A DNA stretch of 50,392 nt from Rhodospirillales bacterium. GTDB taxonomy: Bacteria > Pseudomonadota > Alphaproteobacteria > Rhodospirillales > UBA2165. The notes under the pieces were generated by a model. It was not told where the DNA came from, searched no databases, and was given only the letters and a program-made list of their open reading frames with translations. Positions 16,840 to 26,110 of this stretch are shown here, piece after piece. The stretch is from assembly GCA_028823885.1 (NCBI GenBank), contig JAPPFK010000056.1:1-50392 (forward strand), in the 5' to 3' direction. Position 1 is the stretch's first letter, and the number at the start of each line of letters is the position of its first letter. The position numbers were made by a program, and so were the translations under genes.

Positions 16840-18021
16840 ATGTTTACGGTCACCAAGGACAAGGCATTGCAGACCACCACGACCGGGGCGCTGCCCCGGC
16901 CGAGCTGGTATACGGAGAATTTGAGAGGCCAACCGCTCTCGAAAGGGTTCTCACAGTCCGCTTACCGGGAGCAGCATTTCGATTGCCTGGCGTGTCATGT
17001 CGCGGCGCAGACAAAAGCCGGAATTGACATATTCGTCGACGGGGATGCCCGCCTGGATGACGACGTCGCGGGCGGGAGCTGGGTCAGCTATGCCCACGAG
17101 AGGGTCGATGGCATTGCGAATCCCGATGTTTCGGTTCAGCCGTATGCCGCGATGGCGGGCAAGGAACCCGGCGACTTTATTTGGGAAGTCATCGAAGCCC
17201 GGCTCACGCCCACGGTCGACGGTCCAATCGGGAAGACCCGGCTTCAGTTGGACCGGGCATGGAAAGCCGTAGCTCCCTTCACCGACAAGCCCGTAAAGAT
17301 TGGTTCGGTTTCGGCTCAGTTGCTTAGCCATATGGTCCAAAACGGTTTCTACGACGACCGCGTAGAACTGATGATGGCTCTTTCGGAGGCCTTCAACAGC
17401 GAGTATCACGCCCTGGCCGATGCCGGCGCACCCATCGTTCAAATCGAGGAGCCGTCCATCCATCAGTCCAGTCAGGTCGAGGGGCAGGAAATCGACCCGT
17501 CCACGTATGTGGAGGCTTTCAATATCGAGGTTGCCGGCCTTCGGGAAAAAACCGAAGTGTGGTGCCATACCTGCTGGGGATCGCCAGGTGCGCAGCGCAT
17601 GTTCGATGCCGGCGCTTCATATGAGCAAGCGCTGCCATATCTGGATCAGTTGGATGTCGATGTCCTGACCTTGGAGGGCGCGTCGAACAATGGACAAGAC
17701 TTCGAACTCTATGGCTCGATGATCTCCAAGGACAAGAAGATAGCTATCGGCGCCGTCAGCCACAGGACACTGCAAATCGAGCGGCCCGAAGAAGTCGCCG
17801 CGCTCATCAGAAAGGCGCTCGAATTCATCGAGCCGGAACGGCTGATTTTATCCAGCGATTGCGGATTTGGCCGCCAAGGGGGCAGCCGGGCTCACGCGTT
17901 TTTCAAAATGGTTTCCCTGGTACGCGGTGCAAACATCGTCCGAAGGGAGCTGGGCCTGGACGAGGTCTACGTTCCCGCGGCGGACCCGCAACTCTCGATG
18001 GTTCCAATCGGCGGCGAATGA
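16840..18021 (+). CDS. Cobalamin-independent methionine synthase-like protein (MetE C-domain family)
   Basis: A 393-residue single-domain MetE-like barrel. The zinc ligands of the family are visible: H-T-C in VWCHTCWGS near residue 245, a Glu in DVLTLEGASNN near 282, and Cys in LSSDCGFGRQGG near 350. The N-terminal TTTGALPRPSWY also matches the C-domain start. True MetE has about 750 residues; this half-length form usually acts as a methyltransferase on other corrinoid-free substrates or in thiol metabolism. The start ATG has no strong ribosome site. It precedes the ThDP enzyme by about 150 bp on the same strand, so it may open that operon. Substrate not deducible. Confidence 0.88.
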   Translation: MFTVTKDKALQTTTTGALPRPSWYTENLRGQPLSKGFSQSAYREQHFDCLACHVAAQTKAGIDIFVDGDARLDDDVAGGSWVSYAHERVDGIANPDVSVQPYAAMAGKEPGDFIWEVIEARLTPTVDGPIGKTRLQLDRAWKAVAPFTDKPVKIGSVSAQLLSHMVQNGFYDDRVELMMALSEAFNSEYHALADAGAPIVQIEEPSIHQSSQVEGQEIDPSTYVEAFNIEVAGLREKTEVWCHTCWGSPGAQRMFDAGASYEQALPYLDQLDVDVLTLEGASNNGQDFELYGSMISKDKKIAIGAVSHRTLQIERPEEVAALIRKALEFIEPERLILSSDCGFGRQGGSRAHAFFKMVSLVRGANIVRRELGLDEVYVPAADPQLSMVPIGGE

Positions 18022-18172
18022 AATCTCCCGGCGGAATAATTCCCACCGAATTGAGAACTCGCACTTTTCCGTTCCTCGGGCAGCGGGTACCCTGGAATTC
18101 GCTCAATCAGCGAACATAACAGATTCATATTGGGCAGGGCGGTTTACTGACGTTCGGGAGGATGCAAATCAT

Positions 18173-19876
18173 ATGGTAACGCGCGCCAACAAGCGGGACG
18201 GCGGCGAGGCCGTCGTCGAGGCCATCCGCAATCTCGGCATCCGGCATGTGATCACCTCACCGGGTTCGGAATGGTCGCCGGTCTGGGAAGCGCTCACGCG
18301 ACAGCGCCACGAGAACATTCCCGGCCCCACCTACATGCAGATTTGGCATGAGAATTTGGCAGTCAACATTGCGACCGGCTACACCTTCATGACCGGCGAG
18401 CCCCAGGCCGTCATGCTGCATGCGGGCGTCGGTCCGCTTCAGGGCGTCATGGGGATGCACGCCGCCATGCAGTCCGAAGTTCCCATGCTTGTACTGGCCG
18501 GCGAGTCCATCTCCCTCGGCGCCGACCCCGACCTCAAGGTAGAGGCGCAGTGGTACGGCGGCGTCAGCCCCGGCGGCATCGACAGGCTGGTCTCCAACTC
18601 GGTCAAATGGTCCAGCCTGGTGCCGAGCGCGCCGACCCTCTACCGGAGCATCGTCCGCGCCGGCGAAATGGCCCAGCGCGCCCCCAAGGGCCCGGTGTTT
18701 CTCGATGTCCCTCTCGAATACATGATCGAGGACTGGGTTCCTGACCGCGAACTCTCCCAGGTACCGCCCCCCTCCCTGACACAGGCGGTCAGCGCCGAAT
18801 TGGAAGGGCTGATCGCCGACATCAACGAGGCGCGAAACCCGGTGATCATTACCGAGTTCGCCGGCCGGATTCCCGGTGCGTTCGAGGCGCTCACCGCCTT
18901 CGCCGAAGCGGCCGCCATCCCGGTCATCGGCGGGCGTACGTCGACCTACGGCAACTTCCCGACCGACAACGGCCTGTGGCTCGGCATCGAGAGCTATGAC
19001 CACCTGCCCGATGCCGATCTCGTCCTTCTGGTGGGATCCCGGACGCCCTGGTATCCGCCGTTCAACTGTCCGACCCAGGCCAAGATCGTCGCCATCGGGG
19101 AACAGCCTCACAAGGAATGGCTGGTCTATCAGGACATGCATGCCGACGCCTATCTCGAAGGCGACCTGGCGGCGACATTGAGCGCCGCGACGACGATGCT
19201 AGATGACGGCGGGCCGGATGAGGCCGTCAAACAGGCGCGGCGCGGCAAATGGTCCGCCGTCCACGATGAATTCATGTCGGAGTTGAAGACCAAACGGGAT
19301 GCCGCCGCCAAGGATGGCGCCCTCAACGCCATATCCGTCAGCGCGGCCATCGAAGAGGTGATGCCGCCGGATACGGTTTTCGTCGACGAAACCATCACGC
19401 ATTTCCTGATGATGCGAAACCACCTCTCCGTGACCCGGCCCAACTCCCTCTACAAGCAGACGGTCGGCGGCCTGGGGCAGGGACTTGGGGTGGCGCTTGG
19501 GCTGAAGCTCGGCGCGCCCGAACGGCCGGTCGTGGCGTTCGTCGGCGACGGCAGCTTTCTTTACAATCCGATCACCCAGGCCCTCGGCGCGTCGCGCGAC
19601 TACGGGCTTCCCATCACCATCGTCGTCATGAACAACAACGGCTATCAGGCGATGCTGAAAGGGCACCAACTCTACTATTCGGAGGGCATGGTGAAAGAGA
19701 CCGACCTGACCTACGGCTTCCAGATCGAGGCGCCGGTCTTCGAAGAGCTGGGGACGCCGTTGGGCGCGCGGGGCGTGCGGGCCGAGAGCTACCAGGACTT
19801 CAAACGGGCCCTCGAGGACGCCCGGGCGGAAAACGCCGAAGGCCGCACCATGATCATCAACGCCATTCTGCCGTAG
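18173..19876 (+). CDS. Thiamine diphosphate-dependent enzyme (acetolactate synthase-like)
   Basis: A 567-residue enzyme with the three ThDP-family domains. The catalytic Glu60 lies in MQIWHENLAVNIATGY, followed by the central domain (ITEFAGRIPGAFEALTAFAE). The cofactor motif is GDG at 458-460 with NN at 487-489 (GDGSFLYNP...VMNNNGYQAM). Relatives include acetolactate synthase, sulfoacetaldehyde acetyltransferase and 2-oxoacid decarboxylases. ATG 18173 is preferred over a longer in-frame extension because GGGAGGA lies 11 bases upstream and homology begins near it. It is followed after 13 bp by an SDR and then a Rieske oxygenase, suggesting a catabolic C-C bond cleavage or condensation step rather than amino acid synthesis. 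Confidence 0.9.
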   Translation: MVTRANKRDGGEAVVEAIRNLGIRHVITSPGSEWSPVWEALTRQRHENIPGPTYMQIWHENLAVNIATGYTFMTGEPQAVMLHAGVGPLQGVMGMHAAMQSEVPMLVLAGESISLGADPDLKVEAQWYGGVSPGGIDRLVSNSVKWSSLVPSAPTLYRSIVRAGEMAQRAPKGPVFLDVPLEYMIEDWVPDRELSQVPPPSLTQAVSAELEGLIADINEARNPVIITEFAGRIPGAFEALTAFAEAAAIPVIGGRTSTYGNFPTDNGLWLGIESYDHLPDADLVLLVGSRTPWYPPFNCPTQAKIVAIGEQPHKEWLVYQDMHADAYLEGDLAATLSAATTMLDDGGPDEAVKQARRGKWSAVHDEFMSELKTKRDAAAKDGALNAISVSAAIEEVMPPDTVFVDETITHFLMMRNHLSVTRPNSLYKQTVGGLGQGLGVALGLKLGAPERPVVAFVGDGSFLYNPITQALGASRDYGLPITIVVMNNNGYQAMLKGHQLYYSEGMVKETDLTYGFQIEAPVFEELGTPLGARGVRAESYQDFKRALEDARAENAEGRTMIINAILP

Positions 19877-19889
19877 TAGGAGATTTACC

Positions 19890-20648
19890 ATGGACGGACG
19901 TGTGGTGATTGTGACCGGCGGCGGCCAGGGTTTGGGGCGGGCATTCGCAAAAGGCTTCGCCGATGAGGGCGCGATCGCGGTAATCGCCGAGATCAATGGC
20001 GAGAACGCGCGGAACGTCGAGCGCGAAATCACCGGTGCCGGCGGCAAGGCCCTGGCAATCGAAACCGACGTCGCCGAACCCGCCTCGGTGCGGGCGATGG
20101 CCGGGAAGGTCCTCGACGAGTACGGCCGCATCGATGTGCTGATCAACAACGCCGCGCTGTTGACGGGTATTCGGCGCGTACCCGTCGATGAACTGGAAGA
20201 CGATGAGTGGGAGCGGCTTCTCAAGGTCAACGTCACCGGCGCCTTCAACTGCGTGAAGGCGACCGTGGCGGCCATGCGGGAGGCCGGTTGGGGCCGCATC
20301 ATCAACCTGTCGTCCGACACCGTCCTGCTGCCGCCGCCGATCAGCATGGCGCACTACATCACCAGCAAGGCGGCGCTCGTGGGCTTGACCCGCGCCCTCG
20401 CCCGCGAACTCGGAAACGACGGCATCACCGTCAACGCCATCCTGCCCGGCTCGACGGAAACCGAGGTCAATACGACCAACGAGATCACCCAGCGGAACCG
20501 CCGGAACAATGTCGTCCCGCGTCAGGCGATCCCCCGCGTCGAGGTGCCGGAAGATTTGGTCGGGGCGGCGCTGTTTCTGGCCTCGGACGAGGCCGGGTTC
20601 ATCACCGGCCAGAACCTGCCGGTGAATGGCGGCATCGCGTTCGTGTGA
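19890..20648 (+). CDS. Short-chain dehydrogenase/reductase
   Basis: A 252-residue classical SDR. The nucleotide-binding TGGGQGLGR motif is at residues 9-17, and the D in ETDVAEPAS and NNAALLTG follow. The catalytic Ser lies in LSSDTV, with Tyr156 and Lys160 in HYITSK. The C-terminal FITGQNLPVNGG signature is intact. The fold oxidises alcohols or reduces ketones with NAD(P)H. GGAGATTTACC precedes the ATG. It sits between the ThDP enzyme (13 bp) and the Rieske oxygenase (33 bp), consistent with one transcript. It probably interconverts an alcohol and carbonyl intermediate of the same pathway; the substrate is unknown. Confidence 0.94.
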   Translation: MDGRVVIVTGGGQGLGRAFAKGFADEGAIAVIAEINGENARNVEREITGAGGKALAIETDVAEPASVRAMAGKVLDEYGRIDVLINNAALLTGIRRVPVDELEDDEWERLLKVNVTGAFNCVKATVAAMREAGWGRIINLSSDTVLLPPPISMAHYITSKAALVGLTRALARELGNDGITVNAILPGSTETEVNTTNEITQRNRRNNVVPRQAIPRVEVPEDLVGAALFLASDEAGFITGQNLPVNGGIAFV

Positions 20649-20681
20649 TATGATTTGCGGCAGTGCTGGACCGAGGCCCTC

Positions 20682-21701
20682 ATGACGGACACGTTTTTGC
20701 AGGAACAGTGGTACGCCGCCGCGCTTTCCAACGAAGTGACGGCGGAGGCGCCCTTTGGCCGGACGATCTGCGGCGAAGACATCGTCTTCTTCCGCTCCCC
20801 GGAGGGAGAACTCCGGGCGTTGGAAGACCGGTGCGCCCACCGGTATGCGCCGCTGTCGCTCGGCACCGTCGAGAACGGCCGTCTCCGCTGCCAGTACCAC
20901 GGCATGCTGTTCGACCATACCGGCCAGTGCATCGAGGTGCCGGGTCAGGACAAGGCCCCGGAGGCGGCGAAAATCAAACGTTATCCCGTCGCCGACAGCG
21001 ACGGTTGGGTATGGATTTGGATCGGCCGGGGCGAGCCCAAGCCGGCCTCCGAAATCCCGAGCCTGCCCTACTTCGACAGCGTCGAGTGGTCGGGATTCCA
21101 GAAGTATTTCCACGTCAAGGGGGCGGCCCAGCTGTTCGTCGACAACCTGCTCGACCTGAGCCATCTGGCCTTCACCCACAAGGAGTCCATCGGCTCCGCC
21201 TCGTCCAAGGATGCGCCGCCGGAGATGGAGTTCACCGTCGAGGGGAATATGGTCAGGGGACGGCGCTACATCTACGGCGTGGAGCCGGGGCCGTTTATCG
21301 TCGGCTGGGGCGGGTTCAGTGGCCTGATCGACCGGTGTTCGGACTACATCTGGTGGCCGCCCTCGGTTCTCGAAATCGAGTCGAAGTTCAGCGATCCGGC
21401 CACGAAAATCACCATCAAGGTGATCAACCCGATCACGCCCGAAACCGAGACCACGTCGCATTTCTGGATGGGGTGGGCGCGGGACTTCCGGCTCGACGAG
21501 GACGGCCTCACGGAACAGGCGATCGTCGAAAACACCCAGGTGGTCATGGAGGACGTGGAGATGATCGAGGCGCAGCAGCGGGTGATCACCGCGCGCGGCG
21601 GGCTCGAGCCGATCCCCATCCAGGCCGACCGCGCGCTGATGGCCGTCCGGACCATCCTCAAGCGTCTCCACGAAGAGAACAACCGCCAGGCGGCTCAATA
21701 G
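20682..21701 (+). CDS. Rieske non-heme iron oxygenase, VanA-like
   Basis: A 339-residue oxygenase. The Rieske [2Fe-2S] ligands are C51-x-H53 (RCAHRYAPLS) and C70-x-x-H73 (RCQYHG). The mononuclear iron region reads DNLLDLSHLAFTHKE near residues 155-168, giving D/N...H....H. The overall size and the EQWYAAALSNEV start fit vanillate O-demethylase and related dealkylating oxygenases that need a separate reductase. No reductase gene is adjacent. ATG 20682 is used; an upstream in-frame TTG would add nine unconserved residues. It ends the plus-strand operon and converges with the GMC oxidoreductase across 20 bp. Confidence 0.92.
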   Translation: MTDTFLQEQWYAAALSNEVTAEAPFGRTICGEDIVFFRSPEGELRALEDRCAHRYAPLSLGTVENGRLRCQYHGMLFDHTGQCIEVPGQDKAPEAAKIKRYPVADSDGWVWIWIGRGEPKPASEIPSLPYFDSVEWSGFQKYFHVKGAAQLFVDNLLDLSHLAFTHKESIGSASSKDAPPEMEFTVEGNMVRGRRYIYGVEPGPFIVGWGGFSGLIDRCSDYIWWPPSVLEIESKFSDPATKITIKVINPITPETETTSHFWMGWARDFRLDEDGLTEQAIVENTQVVMEDVEMIEAQQRVITARGGLEPIPIQADRALMAVRTILKRLHEENNRQAAQ

Positions 21702-21721
21702 GCCGCCGAGCAGGCAGCGAA

Positions 21722-23326
21722 CTAGGCGTCCTCCAGAACGAAGTCGGCGCCGCGATCGGCGATCATCATGGTCGGCGCATTGGTGTTTCCGGAAACAAGC
21801 TGGGGCATGACGGAACAGTCGGTGACCCGGACGCCATCGACGCCGTTGACCTTGAGCCGTACGTCGGTGACGGCGCCCTGGTCGCCGCCCATCCGGCAGG
21901 TGCCGGCGGGGTGGTAGGCGGTCCGCGCCTGCTTCCTGATCGCGTCGTCGAGATTGTTGGACCCGACGGCGACCGAGATGCCGGGCCCCGGCCAAATCAT
22001 GTCGCCCAGGATTTCCTTGAGCTGCGGCTGATCGCAAATCTCCCGAGCGAACCGGATACCGCGGCGGAGCGTGTCCAGATCCTCCTCGGTCTGCAGAACC
22101 TGCGCCTCGAACGTCGGCGGGTCTTCGGGGTTGGTGCTCGCCAGGACCAGCCGGCCCCGGGAGGCCGGCCGCATGGTCAGCGGATGAAGGTGGAGGGAGT
22201 GCGTGGGCAAAGGCCCCTCCCCCGGCGCGCCCGGGGCGAACGGCGCGAAATTGTATTGCACGTCGGCCCGGCCGTCTCCGTCCGTATCCACGCACGCGCC
22301 CGCCGCCAGCAGATTGGAGGTGAGCAGCCCGCGCTTGAACAGGAAGTACTCGATCCCATGCTTCATCGCCGCAACGCCTTTGTCGGCGTTGTGATAGCCC
22401 TTGGCGTTCCTGAGCTTGTAGGTGACCGGGGTGCCGACGTGATCGTGGTAATTGGCGCCGACCTCCCGGGCGTCGTGAACGGTCTGGATGCCGTGACGGT
22501 TGAGCCCGGCGGCCGGCCCGACGCCGGACAGCATCAGGAGCTTCGGGCTGTGGAAGGAGCCCGCCGTCAGGATGATCTCCTTGCGGGCACGGAGAACGAA
22601 TTCCCGGCCGTCCCGTTTGACTTCCAGCGCTTCCGCCCGCCGGCCGTTGAAGCGGATTTTCCCGGCGACGGCGTTTGTCATCACCGTCAGCTGTTCATGG
22701 CCGATAACGGGTTTCAGGAAGCACGTGGCCGCCGACTGCCGGCGTCCGGCATATGCCGTCGCCTGATACCATCCGGCGCCATCCTGCTTTTCGCCGTTGA
22801 AATCGTCGGACCACGCCAGCCCGGCCGATTGGGCGGCATCCAGCATGAGTTCGTTGATCGGATGCTTGTATTCGGGATCGGCGACGACCAGCTGCCCGTC
22901 CCGGCCGTGATAGGGCGCGCCCAGGTTCATGTTCCTCTCGTGGCGCATGAAGACGGGCAGCACGTCCTCGTACCGCCAGCCGGCGCAGCCGTGAAGGTCG
23001 TCCCATTCGTCGTAGTCCCGGGCCTGGCCGCGCATGTAGATCATGGCGTTGACCGACGATCCGCCGCCGACGACGTTTCCTTGGGGAACGGCGAACCGCT
23101 TGCCGTCCAGGGTTTCGTCGGGTTCGGAGAGCACCGCGTCGATGTCCTGGGACTGATGGGCCTTGAAAAAGGTCGCCGGGATGTGAATCCACCGGTTGTC
23201 GTCCATCCGGCCGCGCTCGACCAGCGCCACGGAAAATCTTCCGTCCCGGATCAGCCGGTTCGCCATGACGCATCCGCCCGACCCGGCGCCGACGATGACG
23301 TAATCGAACGTTAACTCTTCAGCCAT
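21722..23326 (-). CDS. GMC-family FAD oxidoreductase (choline dehydrogenase-like)
   Basis: A 534-residue flavoprotein. The FAD-binding start is DYVIVGAGSGGCVMANRL, and the GMC signature near residue 85 is GNVVGGGSSVNAMIYMRGQ. The second signature is ILTAGSFHSPKLLMLSGVGP near 255. The C-terminal catalytic segment HPAGTCRMGGD...SGNTNAPTMMIAD has the active His. Members oxidise primary alcohols such as choline, polyethylene glycols or aromatic alcohols. ATG 23326 is preferred to a TTG four codons earlier. It is 60 bp downstream of the CMD-family gene and likely the last gene of the 28-21.7 kb minus-strand operon. Confidence 0.94.
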   Translation of the reverse strand: MAEELTFDYVIVGAGSGGCVMANRLIRDGRFSVALVERGRMDDNRWIHIPATFFKAHQSQDIDAVLSEPDETLDGKRFAVPQGNVVGGGSSVNAMIYMRGQARDYDEWDDLHGCAGWRYEDVLPVFMRHERNMNLGAPYHGRDGQLVVADPEYKHPINELMLDAAQSAGLAWSDDFNGEKQDGAGWYQATAYAGRRQSAATCFLKPVIGHEQLTVMTNAVAGKIRFNGRRAEALEVKRDGREFVLRARKEIILTAGSFHSPKLLMLSGVGPAAGLNRHGIQTVHDAREVGANYHDHVGTPVTYKLRNAKGYHNADKGVAAMKHGIEYFLFKRGLLTSNLLAAGACVDTDGDGRADVQYNFAPFAPGAPGEGPLPTHSLHLHPLTMRPASRGRLVLASTNPEDPPTFEAQVLQTEEDLDTLRRGIRFAREICDQPQLKEILGDMIWPGPGISVAVGSNNLDDAIRKQARTAYHPAGTCRMGGDQGAVTDVRLKVNGVDGVRVTDCSVMPQLVSGNTNAPTMMIADRGADFVLEDA

Positions 23327-23386
23327 GAGAACCGCCAAGCTGTTGAATTGGCCGCTGAACAGGCCGCCAAATAGGCCGCCAGGGGC

Positions 23387-23965
23387 CTACTTGTTGGTCC
23401 AGCCGAGCGTGATGGGATGGGCCTTGCGCTGTTCCTCGGGCGCGCCGACGTGTTTCCCGGGCTCCCAGCCCACCGGCCTCAGCACCCGGTCGGCGAACTC
23501 GATGGACTCGTTGTCGGTCACCGTGCCGATGGTGTCGTTCCAGCGGTTGAGGAAGCCGCCGACGGCGATCACCGCCAATATCTCGATGATCTGCGTGTCC
23601 GAGTAATGCTTGCGGAGCTCCTCGAAATGCTCCGGTTTGACGGTGCTGGGCGCCGAGCCCGCAGCGAACGCCAGATCGAGCGCGGCGCGCTCGGCCTCCG
23701 AGAACCGGTCGGACTCGTCGTAGTTCCACAGCGCCTGGATTCTCTCATCCGGCACGTCGATCCGGTGGAGGTGATAGGAGCCGTGGGACTGGCAGTGAAG
23801 GCTGCCGTGGGACATGCTCGCCGCGGTAAAGACGAACTGCTTGAGCTCGCCCGGGATTTCCCGGCCGGGGAACACGAGCTTGAAGACGCTGTTCATCTTC
23901 TCCCTCAGCTCGGGCCAATGCTCCATCTCGAAGTTCTGGCGGTCGTGATAGCCGTCTGATGTCAT
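23387..23965 (-). CDS. Carboxymuconolactone decarboxylase (CMD) family protein
   Basis: A 192-residue all-helical AhpD-fold protein. The CMD core is visible: GELKQFVFTAASMSHGSLHCQSHGSYHL, with one Cys in an H-x-x-C-x-x-H context instead of CxxC. FSEAERAALDLAFAAG and HYSDTQIIEILAVIAVGGFLNRW follow. With only a single active-site cysteine it is unlikely to be a classical AhpD reductase and may be a lyase or 1-Cys redox protein. GGGAGGGAATC precedes the ATG. It lies 15 bp downstream of the TRAP permease gene, so it is almost surely co-transcribed. It is distinct from the Sec-containing relative at 13398. Confidence 0.88.
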   Translation of the reverse strand: MTSDGYHDRQNFEMEHWPELREKMNSVFKLVFPGREIPGELKQFVFTAASMSHGSLHCQSHGSYHLHRIDVPDERIQALWNYDESDRFSEAERAALDLAFAAGSAPSTVKPEHFEELRKHYSDTQIIEILAVIAVGGFLNRWNDTIGTVTDNESIEFADRVLRPVGWEPGKHVGAPEEQRKAHPITLGWTNK

Positions 23966-23980
23966 GATTCCCTCCCGTCG

Positions 23981-25954
23981 TTAGGCAGCGGCGGCGGCCT
24001 TCCTTCCGTAAACAAACTGGTGCCAGGCGATATAGGCCAAGGCCACCGCCGTCGCCGGCCAATGGATGCCCGGCAATGTCACCATAACCAGGATCGCGAG
24101 GAGTATGCGGAGGCCCGCTTCCCAAGCCGGCAACCGCCGTTGATCGAAGGAAATCACCGCGCTCGAGATCAGATAGATGAACACCAGCACCCGGAACAGG
24201 ACGGACACGAAATCAACCCACGCGAAGCTCTGACCCTCCGGGAAGACCACCGGCACGATCAGGATCACCGGGTAGTAGGCGAAGATGAACGGCACGGCGA
24301 ATTTCACCAGACCGACGCGGAGCGCCATCAGGGCCGTCCGGATCGGCGGCGCATCGGCGATGGACGCGGCGGCGTAAGCCGCGACGGCGACCGGCGGCGT
24401 GATCGACGACGCTACCGCGTAGTAGAGGACGAACAGGTGCGCGGCCAGTACCGTCAGGCCCAGGTTCTGCATCGCCGGGCCCAGGATCAGCACGATGGTG
24501 AGGTAGGCCGGCAGCGTCGGCATGCCCATCCCCAGCATCAGGGCGGCGACGCCCGTGACAAACAGGGTGAGGAACAGGTTGCCGCCGGACACCGCGTCGA
24601 TGAGGATGACGAAATCCTTGGGCAGCCCGGTCGCGCCCAGGACCGCGACGACGATGCCGACGACGGCGATGGCCATCAACAGCCGGCCGAAGGTGAGCCC
24701 GGCCTGGGACAGGGCGTCGATGATGATGAACGGCCGCCTGCGGACTTCGGGGTTGAAGAAGCTCAATGGAATGATGGCGAAGAACGCCGTCATGCCGGCG
24801 CCCGCGGCGGACAGACCCTGCATCAGGGAGAAGACCACCACGGCGATGGGCACGACCACCATGACGAGGTTGACGTAGTCCTGCGAAGTGACCTTGAGTT
24901 CCGGCCGGTCGAGATCCTCGGTGCCGACCTCGACGCCCAGCCGGCGGGCCTCGAACACGACGCTGGTGAACAGGCTGGCGTAATAAGCCAATGCCGGCAG
25001 CAGGGCCGCGATAATGATGGTCAGGTAGCTGATCCCGGTCAGGTCCGACATCACGAACGCCGCCGCACCCATGATCGGCGGCATGATCTGCCCGGCGCTC
25101 GATGCGGTCGCCTCGACCCCGCCGGCGAACGACGGCGAGAAGCCCCGCTGCTTGATCATCGGGATGGTGATGACGCCGGTCGCCACCACATTCGTGACCG
25201 CGCCGCCCGACATGGTGCCGAACAGGCTCGACGCCAGGATGGCGGAATGGGCGGGGCCGCCGCGAAATCCCTTGGTGACATGAACCGCGAGCTTGATCAG
25301 CGAACGTCCGCCGCCGGTCCGCTCCAGCATGGTGCCCAGCATGATGAACGGGAACACCGTAAAGATGATGATCCCCATGATCGTGCCGAGAATCCCGTCC
25401 CCCTGGTTGTACCAAAGGTCCTCGGAGGTCTCCGGCAGAGTGACGCGGGCGGTCTCGAATATCCAAGGCCAATGCTCGCCGGTATAGAAGTAGACCAGGG
25501 CGAGAATGCCGATGACCGACAGGGGCGCGCCCCAGATCTTCCAGCTCAGTACGATGAAGACGCCCGCGGCGATCAGCGATACCAAAAAATGGAACATCTC
25601 GATGTCGATGAAGCCGCCTTGCTCTTCCGAAATCTGGAGGTCGTAATATTCCCAGAGAACCCACCAGGCGAGCAGCAAGACGGCGACGTCAATGACGGTA
25701 CCCAGCCATTTGCGGTTCGGCCACCGCTCGGCAAAGGTGCTGGTGAACGAGCTGTTGGCCAGGACCAGGAAGACGGCGGCGCCGACGAAGATGGGGCGGA
25801 GGATGATGGCGGGAAACGGCCCGATGGGCACGAACAGCCCATAGGTCGGCATGGAATTGACAATTCCGGTCAAGGCGATGACCAGGGCAACGGTGAACGC
25901 CGCGATGCGGATCAAGAGCTGTCCTTGGCCCTGGGAGACCTGTGCGTTCATCAA
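23981..25954 (-). CDS. TRAP transporter fused permease (4TM + 12TM), TAXI type
   Basis: A 657-residue polytopic membrane protein combining a DctQ-like N-terminal part with a DctM-like C-terminal part. The DctM half carries ILASSLFGTMSGGAVTNVVATGVITIPMIKQRGF and MLGMGMPTLPAYL, both typical of TAXI-TRAP fusions. AGQIMPPIMGAAAFVMSDLTGISY near 270 and the final VALAYIAWHQFVYGRK are also family-like. It uses an ion gradient to import a ligand captured by the TAXI binding protein encoded 156 bp upstream. GGGGGTATTG precedes the ATG. Confidence 0.95.
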   Translation of the reverse strand: MMNAQVSQGQGQLLIRIAAFTVALVIALTGIVNSMPTYGLFVPIGPFPAIILRPIFVGAAVFLVLANSSFTSTFAERWPNRKWLGTVIDVAVLLLAWWVLWEYYDLQISEEQGGFIDIEMFHFLVSLIAAGVFIVLSWKIWGAPLSVIGILALVYFYTGEHWPWIFETARVTLPETSEDLWYNQGDGILGTIMGIIIFTVFPFIMLGTMLERTGGGRSLIKLAVHVTKGFRGGPAHSAILASSLFGTMSGGAVTNVVATGVITIPMIKQRGFSPSFAGGVEATASSAGQIMPPIMGAAAFVMSDLTGISYLTIIIAALLPALAYYASLFTSVVFEARRLGVEVGTEDLDRPELKVTSQDYVNLVMVVVPIAVVVFSLMQGLSAAGAGMTAFFAIIPLSFFNPEVRRRPFIIIDALSQAGLTFGRLLMAIAVVGIVVAVLGATGLPKDFVILIDAVSGGNLFLTLFVTGVAALMLGMGMPTLPAYLTIVLILGPAMQNLGLTVLAAHLFVLYYAVASSITPPVAVAAYAAASIADAPPIRTALMALRVGLVKFAVPFIFAYYPVILIVPVVFPEGQSFAWVDFVSVLFRVLVFIYLISSAVISFDQRRLPAWEAGLRILLAILVMVTLPGIHWPATAVALAYIAWHQFVYGRKAAAAA

Positions 25955-26110
25955 TACCCCCGCTGTCGCGCGTGGAAATCGTTCCGGTCCGTGTTCAGAC
26001 CGCAGTTTGAAAGTACGGGTATTTCCATCCCGGACGGGGGGGGCGCGCCGTCCGCGTGGCCACCCCCATATCCGAGTTCCTGCGCCGGTGTTGACCCCGG
26101 CTGGATCGGT

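Noticed and set aside
20663-23314. 883-codon frame overlapping the Rieske and GMC genes
   Set aside because: Shadow frame; both real genes show full family motifs on other frames.
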